From NCBI GenBank assembly GCA_900546145.1, contig URBN01000010.1, positions 4,861-68,860 on the forward strand: a stretch of DNA of 64,000 nucleotides. Direction: 5' to 3'. Position numbers and translations under genes: made by a program. Numbering within the stretch: position 1 is the first letter of the stretch; every line of letters begins with the position of its first letter. Positions 50,124-59,864 of this stretch are shown here, in pieces. This DNA is from an uncultured Desulfovibrio sp. (GTDB taxonomy: Bacteria > Desulfobacterota > Desulfovibrionia > Desulfovibrionales > Desulfovibrionaceae). The notes under the pieces were generated by a model. The model was not told the DNA's origin. It searched no databases and saw only the letters and a program-made list of their open reading frames with translations.

Positions 50124-51203
50124 CTACTTTTCGCTGTCATCGGCTTCGGCCTTGAGGGCTTCGGCCTGAGCGGCCTGGGAAAGCGCATCCAGGAGCGGAT
50201 CCAGTTCGCCCTGCATGATCTTGTCCAGGGAGTACAGGGTCAGGTTGATGCGGTGATCCGTGCAGCGGCCCTGCGGGAAGTTGTAGGTTCTGATGCGTTC
50301 GGATCTGTCACCGGAACCGACCTGGAGGCGGCGTTCGGCGGCCTGTTCACTGTTCTGCTTCTCGCGCTCGAGAGCGAGGAGCCTGGAAGCGAGCACCTTC
50401 ATGGCGCGGGCCTTGTTCTTGTGCTGGCTGCGCTCGTCCTGGCAGGTCACCACGAGGCCCGTGGGCAGGTGGGTGATGCGGACAGCGGACTCGGTCTTGT
50501 TGACGTGCTGGCCGCCTGCGCCGGAGGCGCGGTAAACGTCGATGCGCAGATCCTCGGGCTTGATGTCCACGTCCACATCCTCGGCTTCGGGCATGACGGC
50601 CACGGTGGCTGCGGAAGTGTGGATACGGCCCTGGGTCTCGGTGGCGGGCACGCGCTGCACGCGGTGGGTGCCTGCTTCAAACTTCAGGTGGCTGTAAACC
50701 CTGTCGCCGGAGATGAGGCAGATGATTTCCTTGTATCCGCCGGCTTCCGTGGGCGACTCGCTCATGACCTCGACCTTCCAGCCCTTGAGCTCGGCGTAGC
50801 GGGAATACATGCGGAAGAGATCGGCCGCGAAAAGAGCGGCTTCCTCGCCGCCCGTACCGGCGCGGATTTCAAGCATGGTGTTCTTTTCGTCCAGGGGATC
50901 CTTGGGGATGAGCTGGATTTTGAGCTGCCTTTCGAGCTCGGGAAGCTGGGCCTCGTCCTCGCGGATTTCGGTTTCGGCCATTTCCTTGATCTCAGGATCG
51001 GAATCGTGGAGAAGCTCCTTGTTTTCCTCAATCTGCTCGGAAAGCGAGCGGTATTTGCGGAAAAGCTCCACCACGTCCTTCAGGTCGGCGTGAGCTTTTG
51101 TCAGCTTACGGTACTGCTCCTGGTCATTATAGACGGCGGGATCGGCGAGAGCCTGCTCCAGTTCCATGTATTTTTTTTCGAGACCTTGAAGTTTGGCGAA
51201 CAT
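50124..51203 (-). CDS. prfA: Peptide chain release factor 1
   Basis: A 359-aa class I release factor for UAA and UAG. The anticodon-like PAT motif (RVPATETQGR) marks RF1 as opposed to RF2, and the GGQ loop is in RASGAGGQHVNKTESAVRIT. It lies after the DUF1385 gene with 27 bases between, in the usual rpmE-DUF1385-prfA order; the methyltransferase gene prmC that often follows is not here. Confidence 0.97.
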   Translation of the reverse strand: MFAKLQGLEKKYMELEQALADPAVYNDQEQYRKLTKAHADLKDVVELFRKYRSLSEQIEENKELLHDSDPEIKEMAETEIREDEAQLPELERQLKIQLIPKDPLDEKNTMLEIRAGTGGEEAALFAADLFRMYSRYAELKGWKVEVMSESPTEAGGYKEIICLISGDRVYSHLKFEAGTHRVQRVPATETQGRIHTSAATVAVMPEAEDVDVDIKPEDLRIDVYRASGAGGQHVNKTESAVRITHLPTGLVVTCQDERSQHKNKARAMKVLASRLLALEREKQNSEQAAERRLQVGSGDRSERIRTYNFPQGRCTDHRINLTLYSLDKIMQGELDPLLDALSQAAQAEALKAEADDSEK

Positions 51204-51230
51204 GAAAACTCCGAAAATGAAACGCCGGGC

Positions 51231-52160
51231 CTACAGCAGCCGGTAGTCTCCGGTCGTGATTTCGTATCCGGAATCCGGACCGAGCGCCTCCCTGAGGGCC
51301 ACGATGGCCACGGCCAGCTGATCCCTGTCGGGCTCCTCCGTGGTGAGCAGCTGCAGGGCCATGCCGGGCGCCCGCAGCAGCGTGGCGAACCAGCCGTCCT
51401 TCATGCGGCCCGCGAAGCGGATAAGCTCATAGGCGAGGGACGCCGTGGGAAAGACCAGCAGAATCTTGAAGGCGATGGTCATGAGGTGCTTCAGCACCGC
51501 GCTCTCCGGCGTATAGCAGTACAGGAGAAGCGGCACGAAAACCGCATGAATCAGAATGGATATGCAGATAACGAAAAGAAGAAAGGTGGTGCCGCAGCGG
51601 GGATGCATGCGGATCTGCCTGGCTGCGAGGTCGACATCCACGGGCAGGCCCGTTTCAAAAGCCCGTATCGTCTTGTGCTCGGCCCCGTGATACTGGAAAA
51701 CGCGGTGTATCTCGGGAACCCGGCCTATGCCCCAGATGTAGCCGATGAGGATCAGCATCTTGAAGAAGCCGTCCCAGAGCTGAAAGGAGACGCCGCTGAC
51801 GTCGCCGCCAAGGTGAAGCTGCTGCATGCCCCAGCTCAGCGCATGGGGAAGAAGAAGGAAAAGGCCGAGAGCGAAGGCGAAGGAGACCAGAAGGGTCAGG
51901 ACCAGATGCCAGCCTTCGAGCGGTTTGTCATCGGCCTCCCCCTGCAGCTCTGCCGAGCGGTTCAGGGATTTGATGCCGTTGACCAGCGTCTCGATGAGAA
52001 CGGGCACCCCGCGGATGAAGGGCTTGGAATTGATGGATTTGGGAAGAAACGAATACCATCCCCGCCTCTCGGCGCAGATGGTGCCGTTCTGCCTGACCGC
52101 AAGGCCGTAAGACGGGCCGTTGCGCATCATAACCCCTTCCATGACGGCCTGGCCGCCCAC
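51231..52160 (-). CDS. DUF1385 family membrane protein
   Basis: About 309 aa. VGGQAVMEGVMMRNGPSYGL at the N-terminus and VFQYHGAEHKTIRAFE with RMHPRCGTTFLLFV in the middle identify DUF1385, a membrane protein with four helices and a His/Glu motif often found between rpmE and prfA. No ATG precedes VGGQAV; I place the start at a GTG at 52160, but no ribosome site is visible. Translation may be coupled to rpmE, 46 bases upstream, or start at another rare codon. Function is unknown. Confidence 0.82.
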   Translation of the reverse strand: MGGQAVMEGVMMRNGPSYGLAVRQNGTICAERRGWYSFLPKSINSKPFIRGVPVLIETLVNGIKSLNRSAELQGEADDKPLEGWHLVLTLLVSFAFALGLFLLLPHALSWGMQQLHLGGDVSGVSFQLWDGFFKMLILIGYIWGIGRVPEIHRVFQYHGAEHKTIRAFETGLPVDVDLAARQIRMHPRCGTTFLLFVICISILIHAVFVPLLLYCYTPESAVLKHLMTIAFKILLVFPTASLAYELIRFAGRMKDGWFATLLRAPGMALQLLTTEEPDRDQLAVAIVALREALGPDSGYEITTGDYRLL

Positions 52161-52206
52161 CAGGGGACGGTCGGCCGTCAGAAGAGGCAGCAGAGCGTAA
52201 ACGAAA

Positions 52207-52422
52207 CTACTTCTGCTTTTCAAATTTGGCGTACTTCTTACGAAAACGATCGATGCGGCCGGCAGTGTCAAGGAAACGCTGCTTGCCGGTGAAGAACGGA
52301 TGGCAGGCGGAGCAGACTTCGACGTGCACCTGCTCACCCTTGGTCGAAAGAACCTGCTCGGAATGTCCGCAGGCGCAGGTGATGGTGGCCTTGTAGACCT
52401 TCGGCTGAATGTCTTTTTTCAT
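52207..52422 (-). CDS. rpmE: 50S ribosomal protein L31, zinc-binding type
   Basis: A 71-aa L31. CACGHSEQV and VEVCSACHPFFTGKQRF supply the CxC...CxxC zinc ligands, so it is the zinc-containing form that zinc-starved cells usually swap out. The start at 52422 (MKKDIQPKVY) has GAGG upstream. Confidence 0.95.
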   Translation of the reverse strand: MKKDIQPKVYKATITCACGHSEQVLSTKGEQVHVEVCSACHPFFTGKQRFLDTAGRIDRFRKKYAKFEKQK

Positions 52423-52601
52423 TTGAAACCTCATTACTGAATGCATGTATTCTGGACATGGGTATTGCACCATGACGCGCGCAATTTCCCTAAAGGCGCC
52501 TTTCATACAACTTTTCCTGAATATTGGCAAGAAAACGGGCGCATAAAAAGGAAATCCGGTCCGGGTTGTCAACTCCGGGCCTGCAGGGTATTTTTCCACG
52601 T

Positions 52602-53408
52602 ATGTGCGCGAAAGTAAAAGCCAGAGCGGATCAGCTCGTATTTGAACAGGGCCTTACCGGGAGCCGTGAGCAGGCGAGACGCCTCATCATGGCCGGCAAA
52701 GTGGCCGTGGCCGTGCCCGAGGGAAGCCGCGCCCTGCCTGTGGCCGTGGACAAGCCGGGACACATTTATCCCGCTGAAACCCGGTTTCTTCTTCTCGGAG
52801 AGGAGCAGTACGTGAGCCGGGGAGCCTACAAGCTCCTCACCATCATGGACGCCTTCCACATGGATGTTACGGATTACGTCTGCCTCGACGCCGGCGCCTC
52901 CACCGGCGGCTTCACGGACTGCCTCCTGCAGCACGGCGCGAAGCGGGTCTACGCCGTGGACGTGGGCCACAACCAGCTCCACGAGAAGCTCCGGTCCGAC
53001 CCGCGCGTCATCAGCCACGAGGGCTGCAACCTGAGAACGGCTCCTGAGGATCTCATTCCCGAGAAGGTCGATCTCGTGGTGGCCGACGTGTCCTTCATCT
53101 CCCTCACGCTCATCCTGCCTCCCTGCATGCGCTGGCTGAAGGAAGGAGGCCTCGTGGCTACCCTCATCAAGCCCCAGTTCGAGGTGGGCCCCTCCGAAAA
53201 CGTCAGGGGCGTGGTAAAGAGCGAGGCCGTGCGGCAGAAGGCCGTAAACAAAATCCTCGTCTTCGCAAAGGAGGAGCTCGGCCTCGAAAACCTCGGCGTC
53301 GTGCCCGCAGCCATCAAAGGCCCCAAGGGCAACCAGGAATACATGGCCCTCTTCCGCAGACAGGAAAACGCTTCCGCGCGTCCCGCCGCTCAGGCAGCCC
53401 CCGTTTAG
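52602..53408 (+). CDS. tlyA: TlyA family rRNA methyltransferase
   Basis: A 268-aa 2'-O-methyltransferase of ribosomal RNA. An S4 RNA-binding domain (ADQLVFEQGLTGSREQARRL) covers the first 65 residues. The FtsJ-like domain has CLDAGASTGGFTDCLLQHGA (SAM site) and KDVS-like VVADVSFISLTL, with the catalytic Lys in IKPQFEVG. The ATG at 52602 is inferred from homology; upstream codons lack a better site. A short Ala/Pro tail ends it. Confidence 0.93.
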   Translation: MCAKVKARADQLVFEQGLTGSREQARRLIMAGKVAVAVPEGSRALPVAVDKPGHIYPAETRFLLLGEEQYVSRGAYKLLTIMDAFHMDVTDYVCLDAGASTGGFTDCLLQHGAKRVYAVDVGHNQLHEKLRSDPRVISHEGCNLRTAPEDLIPEKVDLVVADVSFISLTLILPPCMRWLKEGGLVATLIKPQFEVGPSENVRGVVKSEAVRQKAVNKILVFAKEELGLENLGVVPAAIKGPKGNQEYMALFRRQENASARPAAQAAPV

Positions 53409-53434
53409 GAAACAGTTCCGGTCAGGAGAAGCTC

Positions 53435-54616
53435 TCAGCGCCCGTCCGTTTTTCCGGCAGGCGCGCCGCGGCGTATAATCTCCATCCCGAAGCGCTCCCT
53501 GAGATCATCCATGGCTCTTTCGAGGCGCACGTTGCGCTTTTCCCGCTCTTCGGGGACGGGGCTGCCGGTGATGAGCGGCAGAAGGGATCCTTCCCTGCAT
53601 ACGCCCCCGAAGCCGGAGAGGCGGACGCCGATGAGGCGCACGGGCCGCTCGAGTTCCAGGCTGTCCAGGATGGCGCAGGCCGCTTCATAGAGGCCCTTCG
53701 ACGAGGCCAGGGGGCAGGAAAACGTCCGGGAGCGGGTAATGATCTTAAAATTATCGTACTTGATCTTCACTGTGGCCGTTGATCCCACAAGGCGGCGCTT
53801 CCTGAGCCTGGCCGCCACCTCTTCGGACTGATTCCGCATCATTTCCTTCAGGATTTCCCTGTCCCGCGTATCCGTTAAAAGCGTGTCCTCCGCGCTTTCG
53901 GACCTGATCTCCCTGCAGGGTTCCACCTTCCCCGGGTCGATGCCGCGCGCCCTGTCGAGGAGGACGAGGCCGCTCTTCCCGAAGTGCGAAGCGAAAAAAT
54001 CACTGCTGTAGCGCAGCATGTCCCCGGCCTTCGTGATCCCGAAACGGGCGAGTTCTTCCCGGGTGTGCCGGCCTACGCCCGGTATCTTCGCCACGGGAAG
54101 CTCTGCGAGAAAAGCCGGCATGTCCTCTTCACGGAGTATGCAGACGCCGTCGGGCTTGTTGATATCCGAGCAGATCTTGGCCAGAAACTTCACGGGCGCC
54201 GCGCCGATGGAACACGTGAGTCCCCCGGTGGCCTTCCTGATGGCCCCGCGCACGGCGCAGACAAGCCCGTCCACGCCGGAAAAGCTTCTCCCGAGGCCCC
54301 CGGCGTCGAGATAGGCCTCGTCAATGCTCGCCTGCTCCACCACGGGCGTAAATCCTCTCAGGGCGTCCATGACCTTCCGGGAGACTTCGCTGTAGCGGGA
54401 AAAGCGCGGCGGCACGAAAACGCCTCCGGGGCACAGCCGCCTCGCCTGCGCCGTGGGCATGGCCGAATGCACGCCGAACTTCCTCGCCTCGTAGGACGCC
54501 GTGGCCACCACGCTGCGCCCGCCGCCGGCCACGATGACGGGCCTGCCCCTGAGGCGCGGGTTGTCCATGATTTCCACGGAGGCGAAGAACGCGTCCATAT
54601 CCACGTGCAGAATCAT
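53435..54616 (-). CDS. dinB: DNA polymerase IV
   Basis: A 393-aa Y-family translesion polymerase. ILHVDMDAFFASVE, SYEARKFGV and SIDEAYLD give the catalytic Asp/Glu; PVAKIPGVGRHTREEL is the HhH, and the little-finger domain follows. A beta-clamp motif is not obvious. The start at 54616 (MILHVD) follows GGGGGAA; the ATG four codons earlier is less well placed. The hom terminator lies immediately upstream. Confidence 0.96.
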   Translation of the reverse strand: MILHVDMDAFFASVEIMDNPRLRGRPVIVAGGGRSVVATASYEARKFGVHSAMPTAQARRLCPGGVFVPPRFSRYSEVSRKVMDALRGFTPVVEQASIDEAYLDAGGLGRSFSGVDGLVCAVRGAIRKATGGLTCSIGAAPVKFLAKICSDINKPDGVCILREEDMPAFLAELPVAKIPGVGRHTREELARFGITKAGDMLRYSSDFFASHFGKSGLVLLDRARGIDPGKVEPCREIRSESAEDTLLTDTRDREILKEMMRNQSEEVAARLRKRRLVGSTATVKIKYDNFKIITRSRTFSCPLASSKGLYEAACAILDSLELERPVRLIGVRLSGFGGVCREGSLLPLITGSPVPEEREKRNVRLERAMDDLRERFGMEIIRRGAPAGKTDGR

Positions 54617-54630
54617 GGCTTCCCCCATAA

Positions 54631-54660
54631 ATAAAAAAGGCCGGAGACGGATCCCCGGCC
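54631..54660 (-). terminator. Terminator after hom
   Basis: GGCCGG (54639-54644) and CCGGCC (54655-54660) pair with extra pairs inside, followed on the minus strand by TTTTTTAT. It ends 15 bases before the dinB start. Confidence 0.8.
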
Positions 54661-54681
54661 ATAAAAAACAGAGATTCCGTT

Positions 54682-56019
54682 TTACAGAACCCGGTAGTAC
54701 ACGGCGGGCGAGTGCAGGAGCCCCTTGTCCAGGGCGTGCTGCAGGGCCTGCCGCATGGCCCGGGCCGACGCCTCATGGGTCATGAAGACGAGAGGCACGA
54801 CCTCCTCGCCGAACTCCACGTCCTCCATGTCACGCTTCTGGATGACCTGGGCTATGCTGATGCCCTCGGCGGCCATGCAGCCGGCGAGATCCCGGAGCAC
54901 GCCGGGAGCGTCGGGCACCATAGTGCGCACGTAATACTTGGAAACACTCTCCGACGGCGGCACGATGGAGGCTCTGGGAATATCCCCGCCGGCAAAGCCG
55001 GTATTGTTGGGCAGCTCCCCTCTCGCCACGGCCATGAGGTCGCCCAGGACCACGCTGGCCGTGGGCAGGGCGCCTGCGCCGCGTCCATGGAAGAACAGGG
55101 ATCCCGAGGATTCGCTTTCCACGCGCACGGCGTTATAGACGCCGCCCACGCGCGCGAGCAGATAGGTCTGGGGCACGAGAGCCGGGAACACGCCGGCCTC
55201 AAGACGGATGGGACCGTCGTCGGGTTCGTCCATATTGACCCGGTTCACCTGGGCCACCAGCTTCACGCGGTACCCGAACACCCTGGCCATGGCGATATCC
55301 TGGGGCGCCATGCCGCGTATGCCCTGCACGGGCAGGACGGTAAAGGGATAGTCCACGCCGAAGGCGAGACGGATGAGGAGCGTCAGCTTGTGGGCCGCGT
55401 CCTGGCCGTCGATGTCGAGCGTCGGGTTGGCCTCGGCGTAGCCGAGCTCCTGGGCCTTCTTGAGTGCCTGCTCGAAGTCCACGCCCTTCGTGGTCATTTC
55501 CGAGAGAATATAGTTGCTCGTGCCGTTGAGTATGCCCAGCACGCTGCTGATGCGGTTGCCGGCGAGAGGGCCGCGCAGGGCCTCGATGATGGGCACGGCT
55601 CCGGCCACGCTGGCCTCGTAGCGCAGGATCAGATTCTTTTCGCGGGCGAGACGCATGAGCTCGCCGCCTTCCACGGCCAGAAGGGCCTTGTTGGCCGTGA
55701 CCACGTGCTTGCCGTTCTTCAGGGCCCGGGACACGAGCGCGAGCGGCGCGTCGATACCGCCCATGAGCTCCACGAGCACATCGATATCCGGATCATCGGT
55801 CAGATCGGCGGGATTCGTCGTAATCCGGCAGCCTTCGGGCAGCTCCACGGAGCGGGGTTTGTTCACGTCGCGCACGAGCACGCGCTTCAGCTCTATGCCG
55901 CGGCCTGTCCTCCGGCGCACGAGCGCCGCGTTTTTCTGAAGAAGTTCAGCCAGGCCGCCTCCGACCGTTCCGAGGCCGGCCAGCCCCACACGCAGGGGCG
56001 TATCAAAACTGTTCGCCAT
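54682..56019 (-). CDS. hom: Homoserine dehydrogenase with ACT domain
   Basis: A 445-aa enzyme reducing aspartate semialdehyde to homoserine. VGLAGLGTVGGGLAELL is the NAD(P) site, VELMGGIDAPLALVS and ANKALLA follow, and the catalytic GILNGTSNYILSEM is central. The C-terminal ACT domain (APGVLRDLAGCMAAEGISI) is the threonine-binding regulatory part. It is divergent from mtnA with about 275 bases between. Confidence 0.97.
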   Translation of the reverse strand: MANSFDTPLRVGLAGLGTVGGGLAELLQKNAALVRRRTGRGIELKRVLVRDVNKPRSVELPEGCRITTNPADLTDDPDIDVLVELMGGIDAPLALVSRALKNGKHVVTANKALLAVEGGELMRLAREKNLILRYEASVAGAVPIIEALRGPLAGNRISSVLGILNGTSNYILSEMTTKGVDFEQALKKAQELGYAEANPTLDIDGQDAAHKLTLLIRLAFGVDYPFTVLPVQGIRGMAPQDIAMARVFGYRVKLVAQVNRVNMDEPDDGPIRLEAGVFPALVPQTYLLARVGGVYNAVRVESESSGSLFFHGRGAGALPTASVVLGDLMAVARGELPNNTGFAGGDIPRASIVPPSESVSKYYVRTMVPDAPGVLRDLAGCMAAEGISIAQVIQKRDMEDVEFGEEVVPLVFMTHEASARAMRQALQHALDKGLLHSPAVYYRVL

Positions 56020-56295
56020 CTATGGGCATCCTTTTCGTTAATGCTTGCTGTATGCCCGGCCGCCCGCGCGGCGCTGCGCTGCGGACATGTGCCGGCAGAA
56101 AATACGGAACGCGTCCCGCTTTCTCTCCGGCGCCTGCGGGGCATCCCGGCCGGCCGGCGTCGGGGCGCACGCTCCTGACTCTTCCTTCCTAACAGCAGAA
56201 GGGCCGTCTGTCCATTTCAGGCCCCCGGCCCGCGATTGCGCCCTTAAGCCCTCCCGCGCTATAGCTTGCCGAAACACCCGCAAACAGGAGAACAC
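56020..56295. promoter_or_regulatory. Divergent promoter region, hom and mtnA
   Basis: No gene is seen in these 276 bases, which must hold promoters for both directions. I found no riboswitch such as a SAM box. Confidence 0.35.
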
Positions 56296-57339
56296 ATGGA
56301 AGATCATATAGTTTTTCACAGGGACAGCGTTGTCCTCGACCTCCTCGATCAGAGAAAGCTGCCTGCCAGCGAGGAACGCTTCCTCTGCCGCACCACTGCC
56401 GACGTTATCACCGCCCTTCAGGTCATGGTCGTCCGCGGCGCGCCGGCCATCGGCGTCTCCGCCGCCTTCGGCTGCGCCATCGCTCTGCGCGAGTCCGCAG
56501 GTCCGGACTGGAGGGAAAACCTCAGGAAGCACCTCGCCGATCTCAGGGCTGCCCGCCCCACTGCCGTCAACCTCGCCTGGGCCGTGGACCACATGACCGC
56601 CCTCTGGGAAAGGAACGCGTCCCTCGCCCCCGAAGACCTCATGAAGCTCTTCATCAGTGAAGCCGAAACCATGCGGCGCGATGACATCGCGTCGTGCATG
56701 GCCATAGGCCGCTACGGTCTTCCCTGCGTGCACGATAACGATGTCATTCTCACCCACTGCAACGCCGGCGCCCTGGCTACGGCGGGCTACGGCACGGCCC
56801 TCGGCGTCGTGCGCGCCGCCCTCGAAAACAGAAAGAACATCCGCGTCATCGCTGACGAGACCCGGCCCTTCCTGCAGGGCGCCCGCCTCACCGCCTGGGA
56901 GCTCCAGCGCGACGGCATCCCTGTAACCGTGGCCTGCGACAACGCCTGCGCCTCCCTTATGTCCCGGGGCTTCGTGTCCCTGTGCGTGGTCGGCGCGGAC
57001 CGCATCGCCGCCAACGGCGACACGGCCAACAAAATCGGCACCCTCGGCGTCGCTATTCTGGCCCGCCACTACGGCATCCCCTTCTACGTGGCTGCCCCCC
57101 TCTCCACCATTGACCGCTCCACGCCCGACGGAAAGCACATTCCCATCGAGGAGCGCCCCGCCTCCGAGGTCACCACCATCGGCTCCACGCGCATCACCCC
57201 CGAAGGCGTGCCCGTCTTCAATTTCGCCTTCGACGTCACGCCGGCGGACCTCATCACCGGTATCATCACGGATAAGGGGCTCCTCACCGCCCCCTATGAC
57301 GCCGCCATCCGCGATGTCTTCGCCAGAGAGGAACGATAG
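56296..57339 (+). CDS. mtnA: Methylthioribose-1-phosphate isomerase
   Basis: A 347-aa enzyme of methionine salvage. VVRGAPAIGVSAAFG, LTHCNAGALATAGYGTALG (catalytic Cys), ADRIAANGDTANKIGT (catalytic Asp) and the intervening blocks are diagnostic. The start at 56296 (MEDHIVFHR) follows CAGGAG. mtnA-type proteins also isomerise other aldose phosphates; no other salvage gene is next to it. The next gene starts 2 bases after the stop. Confidence 0.95.
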   Translation: MEDHIVFHRDSVVLDLLDQRKLPASEERFLCRTTADVITALQVMVVRGAPAIGVSAAFGCAIALRESAGPDWRENLRKHLADLRAARPTAVNLAWAVDHMTALWERNASLAPEDLMKLFISEAETMRRDDIASCMAIGRYGLPCVHDNDVILTHCNAGALATAGYGTALGVVRAALENRKNIRVIADETRPFLQGARLTAWELQRDGIPVTVACDNACASLMSRGFVSLCVVGADRIAANGDTANKIGTLGVAILARHYGIPFYVAAPLSTIDRSTPDGKHIPIEERPASEVTTIGSTRITPEGVPVFNFAFDVTPADLITGIITDKGLLTAPYDAAIRDVFAREER

Positions 57340-57341
57340 CC

Positions 57342-59228
57342 ATGTCCGAAATCTTCCTTCACCGCGGCGCGGGAACCGCTTATCTACGTCCCGGCGCCAT
57401 TGAAGCCAGCCTCGACGCCTGGAACGTTCCCGCCGGATCCATCTCCCTTCCCCGGGAGATGACGGACCGCCTCACCGCCATCCGCAGCGAACACGCCACA
57501 TGGGCTTATGAGACAGGCCGCACCGGGACGGGCCGCGGCACCTTCGCGGACGCCCTGCGCGGCGGCAGCTCCCTTTCCATGTGGTGGTGCTCCCTCTTCT
57601 ACGAACGCCACCCCAAGGTCACGCCCGAGCTTTACGACATCTACCGCCTGCGCGCCCTTGAAATGGTCATGGAGGAAAAAGGCGCCGGAAGCCTCGTCAC
57701 CGACGGCCTCACTCCAGCCTGCAACGCCGCCCTCGAAGCCATGTGCAGAGCCCGCGGCTGGTCCTTCGCGAAAAATAATGAGACCGCTCCGGAAAAAGCG
57801 CAGAGCCGGCTTCGCCGCGTCTATAACCGGACGCCCGCTCCCCTGCGCGCCATCGCCCGCTTCGCCTGGTGGCTCTGGTCCGTACGCCGCGTCGTCGGGT
57901 CCTGCAGGTCGCTTCCGCCGTCCTCCGCTTCCACCGGAACCATCACCACCTATTTCCCCAATATCGACGTTAAAAAGGCTGAGGAAGGCGTCTTCCGTTC
58001 CCGCTACTGGGAAAGCCTGCACGACGCCCTCCGGGACGACGCCGGCGAAGGAAACACGCCCGCCGTGCGCTGGCTCTTCGTGCTCTTCCCCTCGCCCCAG
58101 GGCTCTCTCGCCCAGTGCTGCGGCTTCCGCGACAACTTCCGGAAGACCCGGAAAAGCGGTGTCTCCTTCAACTATCTCGAGGAGTTTCTCTCCCCGGGCA
58201 GCGTCCTGAAGTCCCTCGTCCGCTATGCCCGCATCGCCGTCATGAGCGCCGTCTCGGAAAAGAGGATACGCTCCTCCTTCCACTTCGCGCACTCCACACT
58301 CGACCTCTGGCCCCTGCTCGCCGGCGAGTACGCCGAAAGCTTCCGCGGCTGGCGGTGCCTCGAGCGCTGCCTGCAGCAGAAAGGCCTCGAAAACTACGTG
58401 ACCCTTTCGGGCCGCCAGCGCTACTGGACCTTCCCGCTCGAAAACTGCCCCTGGGAACGCATGCTCACGCACGCCGTCCATGAGGCCGGAGCGGGCACCG
58501 TCTACGGGGCCCAGCACTCCACCATCCGGCCCACGGACTTCCGCTACTTCGACGATCCGCGCACCTTCTCCGATCCCGGAACCAGCGCCTTCCAGCCTGA
58601 TTACGTGGTCGGCAACGGGTCGGCCGCAGTGAGCCAGTGGGCGGACGCCGGCGTGCCCGAAGCCCGCCTCAGGAAGGCCGAGGCCCTGCGCTATCTCTAT
58701 CTCGCGGGATCGGAACCGGCGCCTTTCACCGGCACGCCCGGAGACCTTCTCGTGGTCACGAGCTTCTTCAGGGATGAGACCGAAGCCCACCTAAAGCTCC
58801 TTGCCGAAGCCCTTCAGGCCGGCCTGCTCGGAAACTTCAGGGTCACGGTCAAGCCCCACCCCTACCTGCCCGTGCAGGAGAGGCTCAGCGGGCTTCTCCA
58901 CGGCCGCACGGAAGAGCTGCGCTTCTCCACGGCCCCCATCGCCGACGAACTCGCCTGCAATCCGCTTGTCTGGGCCTCCAACTCCACCACAGTGGCTCTC
59001 GAGGCCGCCATCAAGGGGCTTCCCGTCATGGTCATGCAGCCCTCCGGCGACTTCGACCTCTGCCCCCTGCAGAACATAAAGGAGCTCCCGCGCACGTCAA
59101 ACCTCGACGACGTCAGAGCGGGACTCGCCTCCGCGGCGCCGCTCAGTCTCGCCCCGGACTATCTCCTGCTCGACACTTCCCTGACCGCGTGGCGGACCAT
59201 GCTGGGTCTGAGGCACATGGGGAGCTAA
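57342..59228 (+). CDS. Surface carbohydrate biosynthesis protein (TIGR04326-like)
   Basis: A 628-aa protein resembling a family of surface-carbohydrate proteins. The C-terminal half looks like a CDP-glycerol or sialyl-transferase-type GT-B fold: VTVKPHPYLPVQERL, then VWASNSTTVALEAAIKGLPVMVMQ. The N-terminal half (MWWCSLFYERHPKVTPELYD) is unusual. One hydrophobic stretch (about residues 170-190) may anchor it. The ATG follows GATAGCC, 2 bases after mtnA. No linked sugar or lipid genes are nearby apart from the flippase 24 kb away. Confidence 0.72.
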   Translation: MSEIFLHRGAGTAYLRPGAIEASLDAWNVPAGSISLPREMTDRLTAIRSEHATWAYETGRTGTGRGTFADALRGGSSLSMWWCSLFYERHPKVTPELYDIYRLRALEMVMEEKGAGSLVTDGLTPACNAALEAMCRARGWSFAKNNETAPEKAQSRLRRVYNRTPAPLRAIARFAWWLWSVRRVVGSCRSLPPSSASTGTITTYFPNIDVKKAEEGVFRSRYWESLHDALRDDAGEGNTPAVRWLFVLFPSPQGSLAQCCGFRDNFRKTRKSGVSFNYLEEFLSPGSVLKSLVRYARIAVMSAVSEKRIRSSFHFAHSTLDLWPLLAGEYAESFRGWRCLERCLQQKGLENYVTLSGRQRYWTFPLENCPWERMLTHAVHEAGAGTVYGAQHSTIRPTDFRYFDDPRTFSDPGTSAFQPDYVVGNGSAAVSQWADAGVPEARLRKAEALRYLYLAGSEPAPFTGTPGDLLVVTSFFRDETEAHLKLLAEALQAGLLGNFRVTVKPHPYLPVQERLSGLLHGRTEELRFSTAPIADELACNPLVWASNSTTVALEAAIKGLPVMVMQPSGDFDLCPLQNIKELPRTSNLDDVRAGLASAAPLSLAPDYLLLDTSLTAWRTMLGLRHMGS

Positions 59229-59310
59229 CTGCCCAAAACCGGAGACAGTTTCCGGGAAACAGCCTCCGGGCCGCCCGGGAACCCTCTTCCCTCTTTTTGC
59301 TGCAATCGTG

Positions 59311-59365
59311 AAAAATCCGTCTGTCAGGACAGCAGTCACAGGCTTTCCGACAGGCGGATTTTTTA
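59311..59365. terminator. Bidirectional terminator after 57342-59228
   Basis: AAAAATCCGTCTGTC (59311-59325) pairs with GACAGGCGGATTTTT (59349-59363) over 15 bp including one G-U, with T on the plus side and A before (T on the minus), so it serves both convergent genes. Confidence 0.85.
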
Positions 59366-59393
59366 CATTTGTGTATCCCTCTGGATCCGGCCT

Positions 59394-59864
59394 TCAGCGG
59401 CCGAGCCGGTTCACGGGGCTGTCTTCCCCTGTAAGCGGCTTTGAAAACTTGTAGTGAAAATTGTGCATGCCCCCGTGCCCGAGGTAGAAGCGGTGCGTCC
59501 TTTCACGCAGCTGATTGCAGGCGACCTCAATCTGCACGCACCCCGCTTCCCGCGCGAGGCGGCACGCTTCCCTGAAGATGGCGCCTCCCACGCCGCGTCC
59601 GCGGCACGCCGGGCTTACTGAAAATTCCATGATTTCGGCCACAGCCGCGGCGTGATGGAGCTGTTTCTCGAAACGCAGATTCAGCACCCCCAGCACTTCC
59701 CCGTTTTCTTCGGCGAGCAGGCAGTAAAACCGGGAATCATCCATTTTTTCATCATAAATTCCGCGGAAAGCCTCCGCGGGGAGCTCTGTCCCTTCCATAT
59801 CACAGATAAGATCATAAACGATCTTCCAGTCCTCTGCTTTCCCTTTTCTGAACGTGACGCTCAT
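59394..59864 (-). CDS. GNAT family N-acetyltransferase
   Basis: A 156-aa acetyl-CoA-dependent acetyltransferase. EIMEFSVSPACRGRGVGGAI with the RGRGVGG pyrophosphate loop at about residue 95 is diagnostic; the C-terminal half is CVQIEVACNQLRERTHRFYL. GGAGGG lies just before the ATG. The substrate is unknown. Confidence 0.9.
   Translation of the reverse strand: MSVTFRKGKAEDWKIVYDLICDMEGTELPAEAFRGIYDEKMDDSRFYCLLAEENGEVLGVLNLRFEKQLHHAAAVAEIMEFSVSPACRGRGVGGAIFREACRLAREAGCVQIEVACNQLRERTHRFYLGHGGMHNFHYKFSKPLTGEDSPVNRLGR

Noticed and set aside
50253..52292. 679-residue frame antisense to prfA and the DUF1385 gene
   Set aside because: Overlaps two well-supported genes fully and shows no family features.
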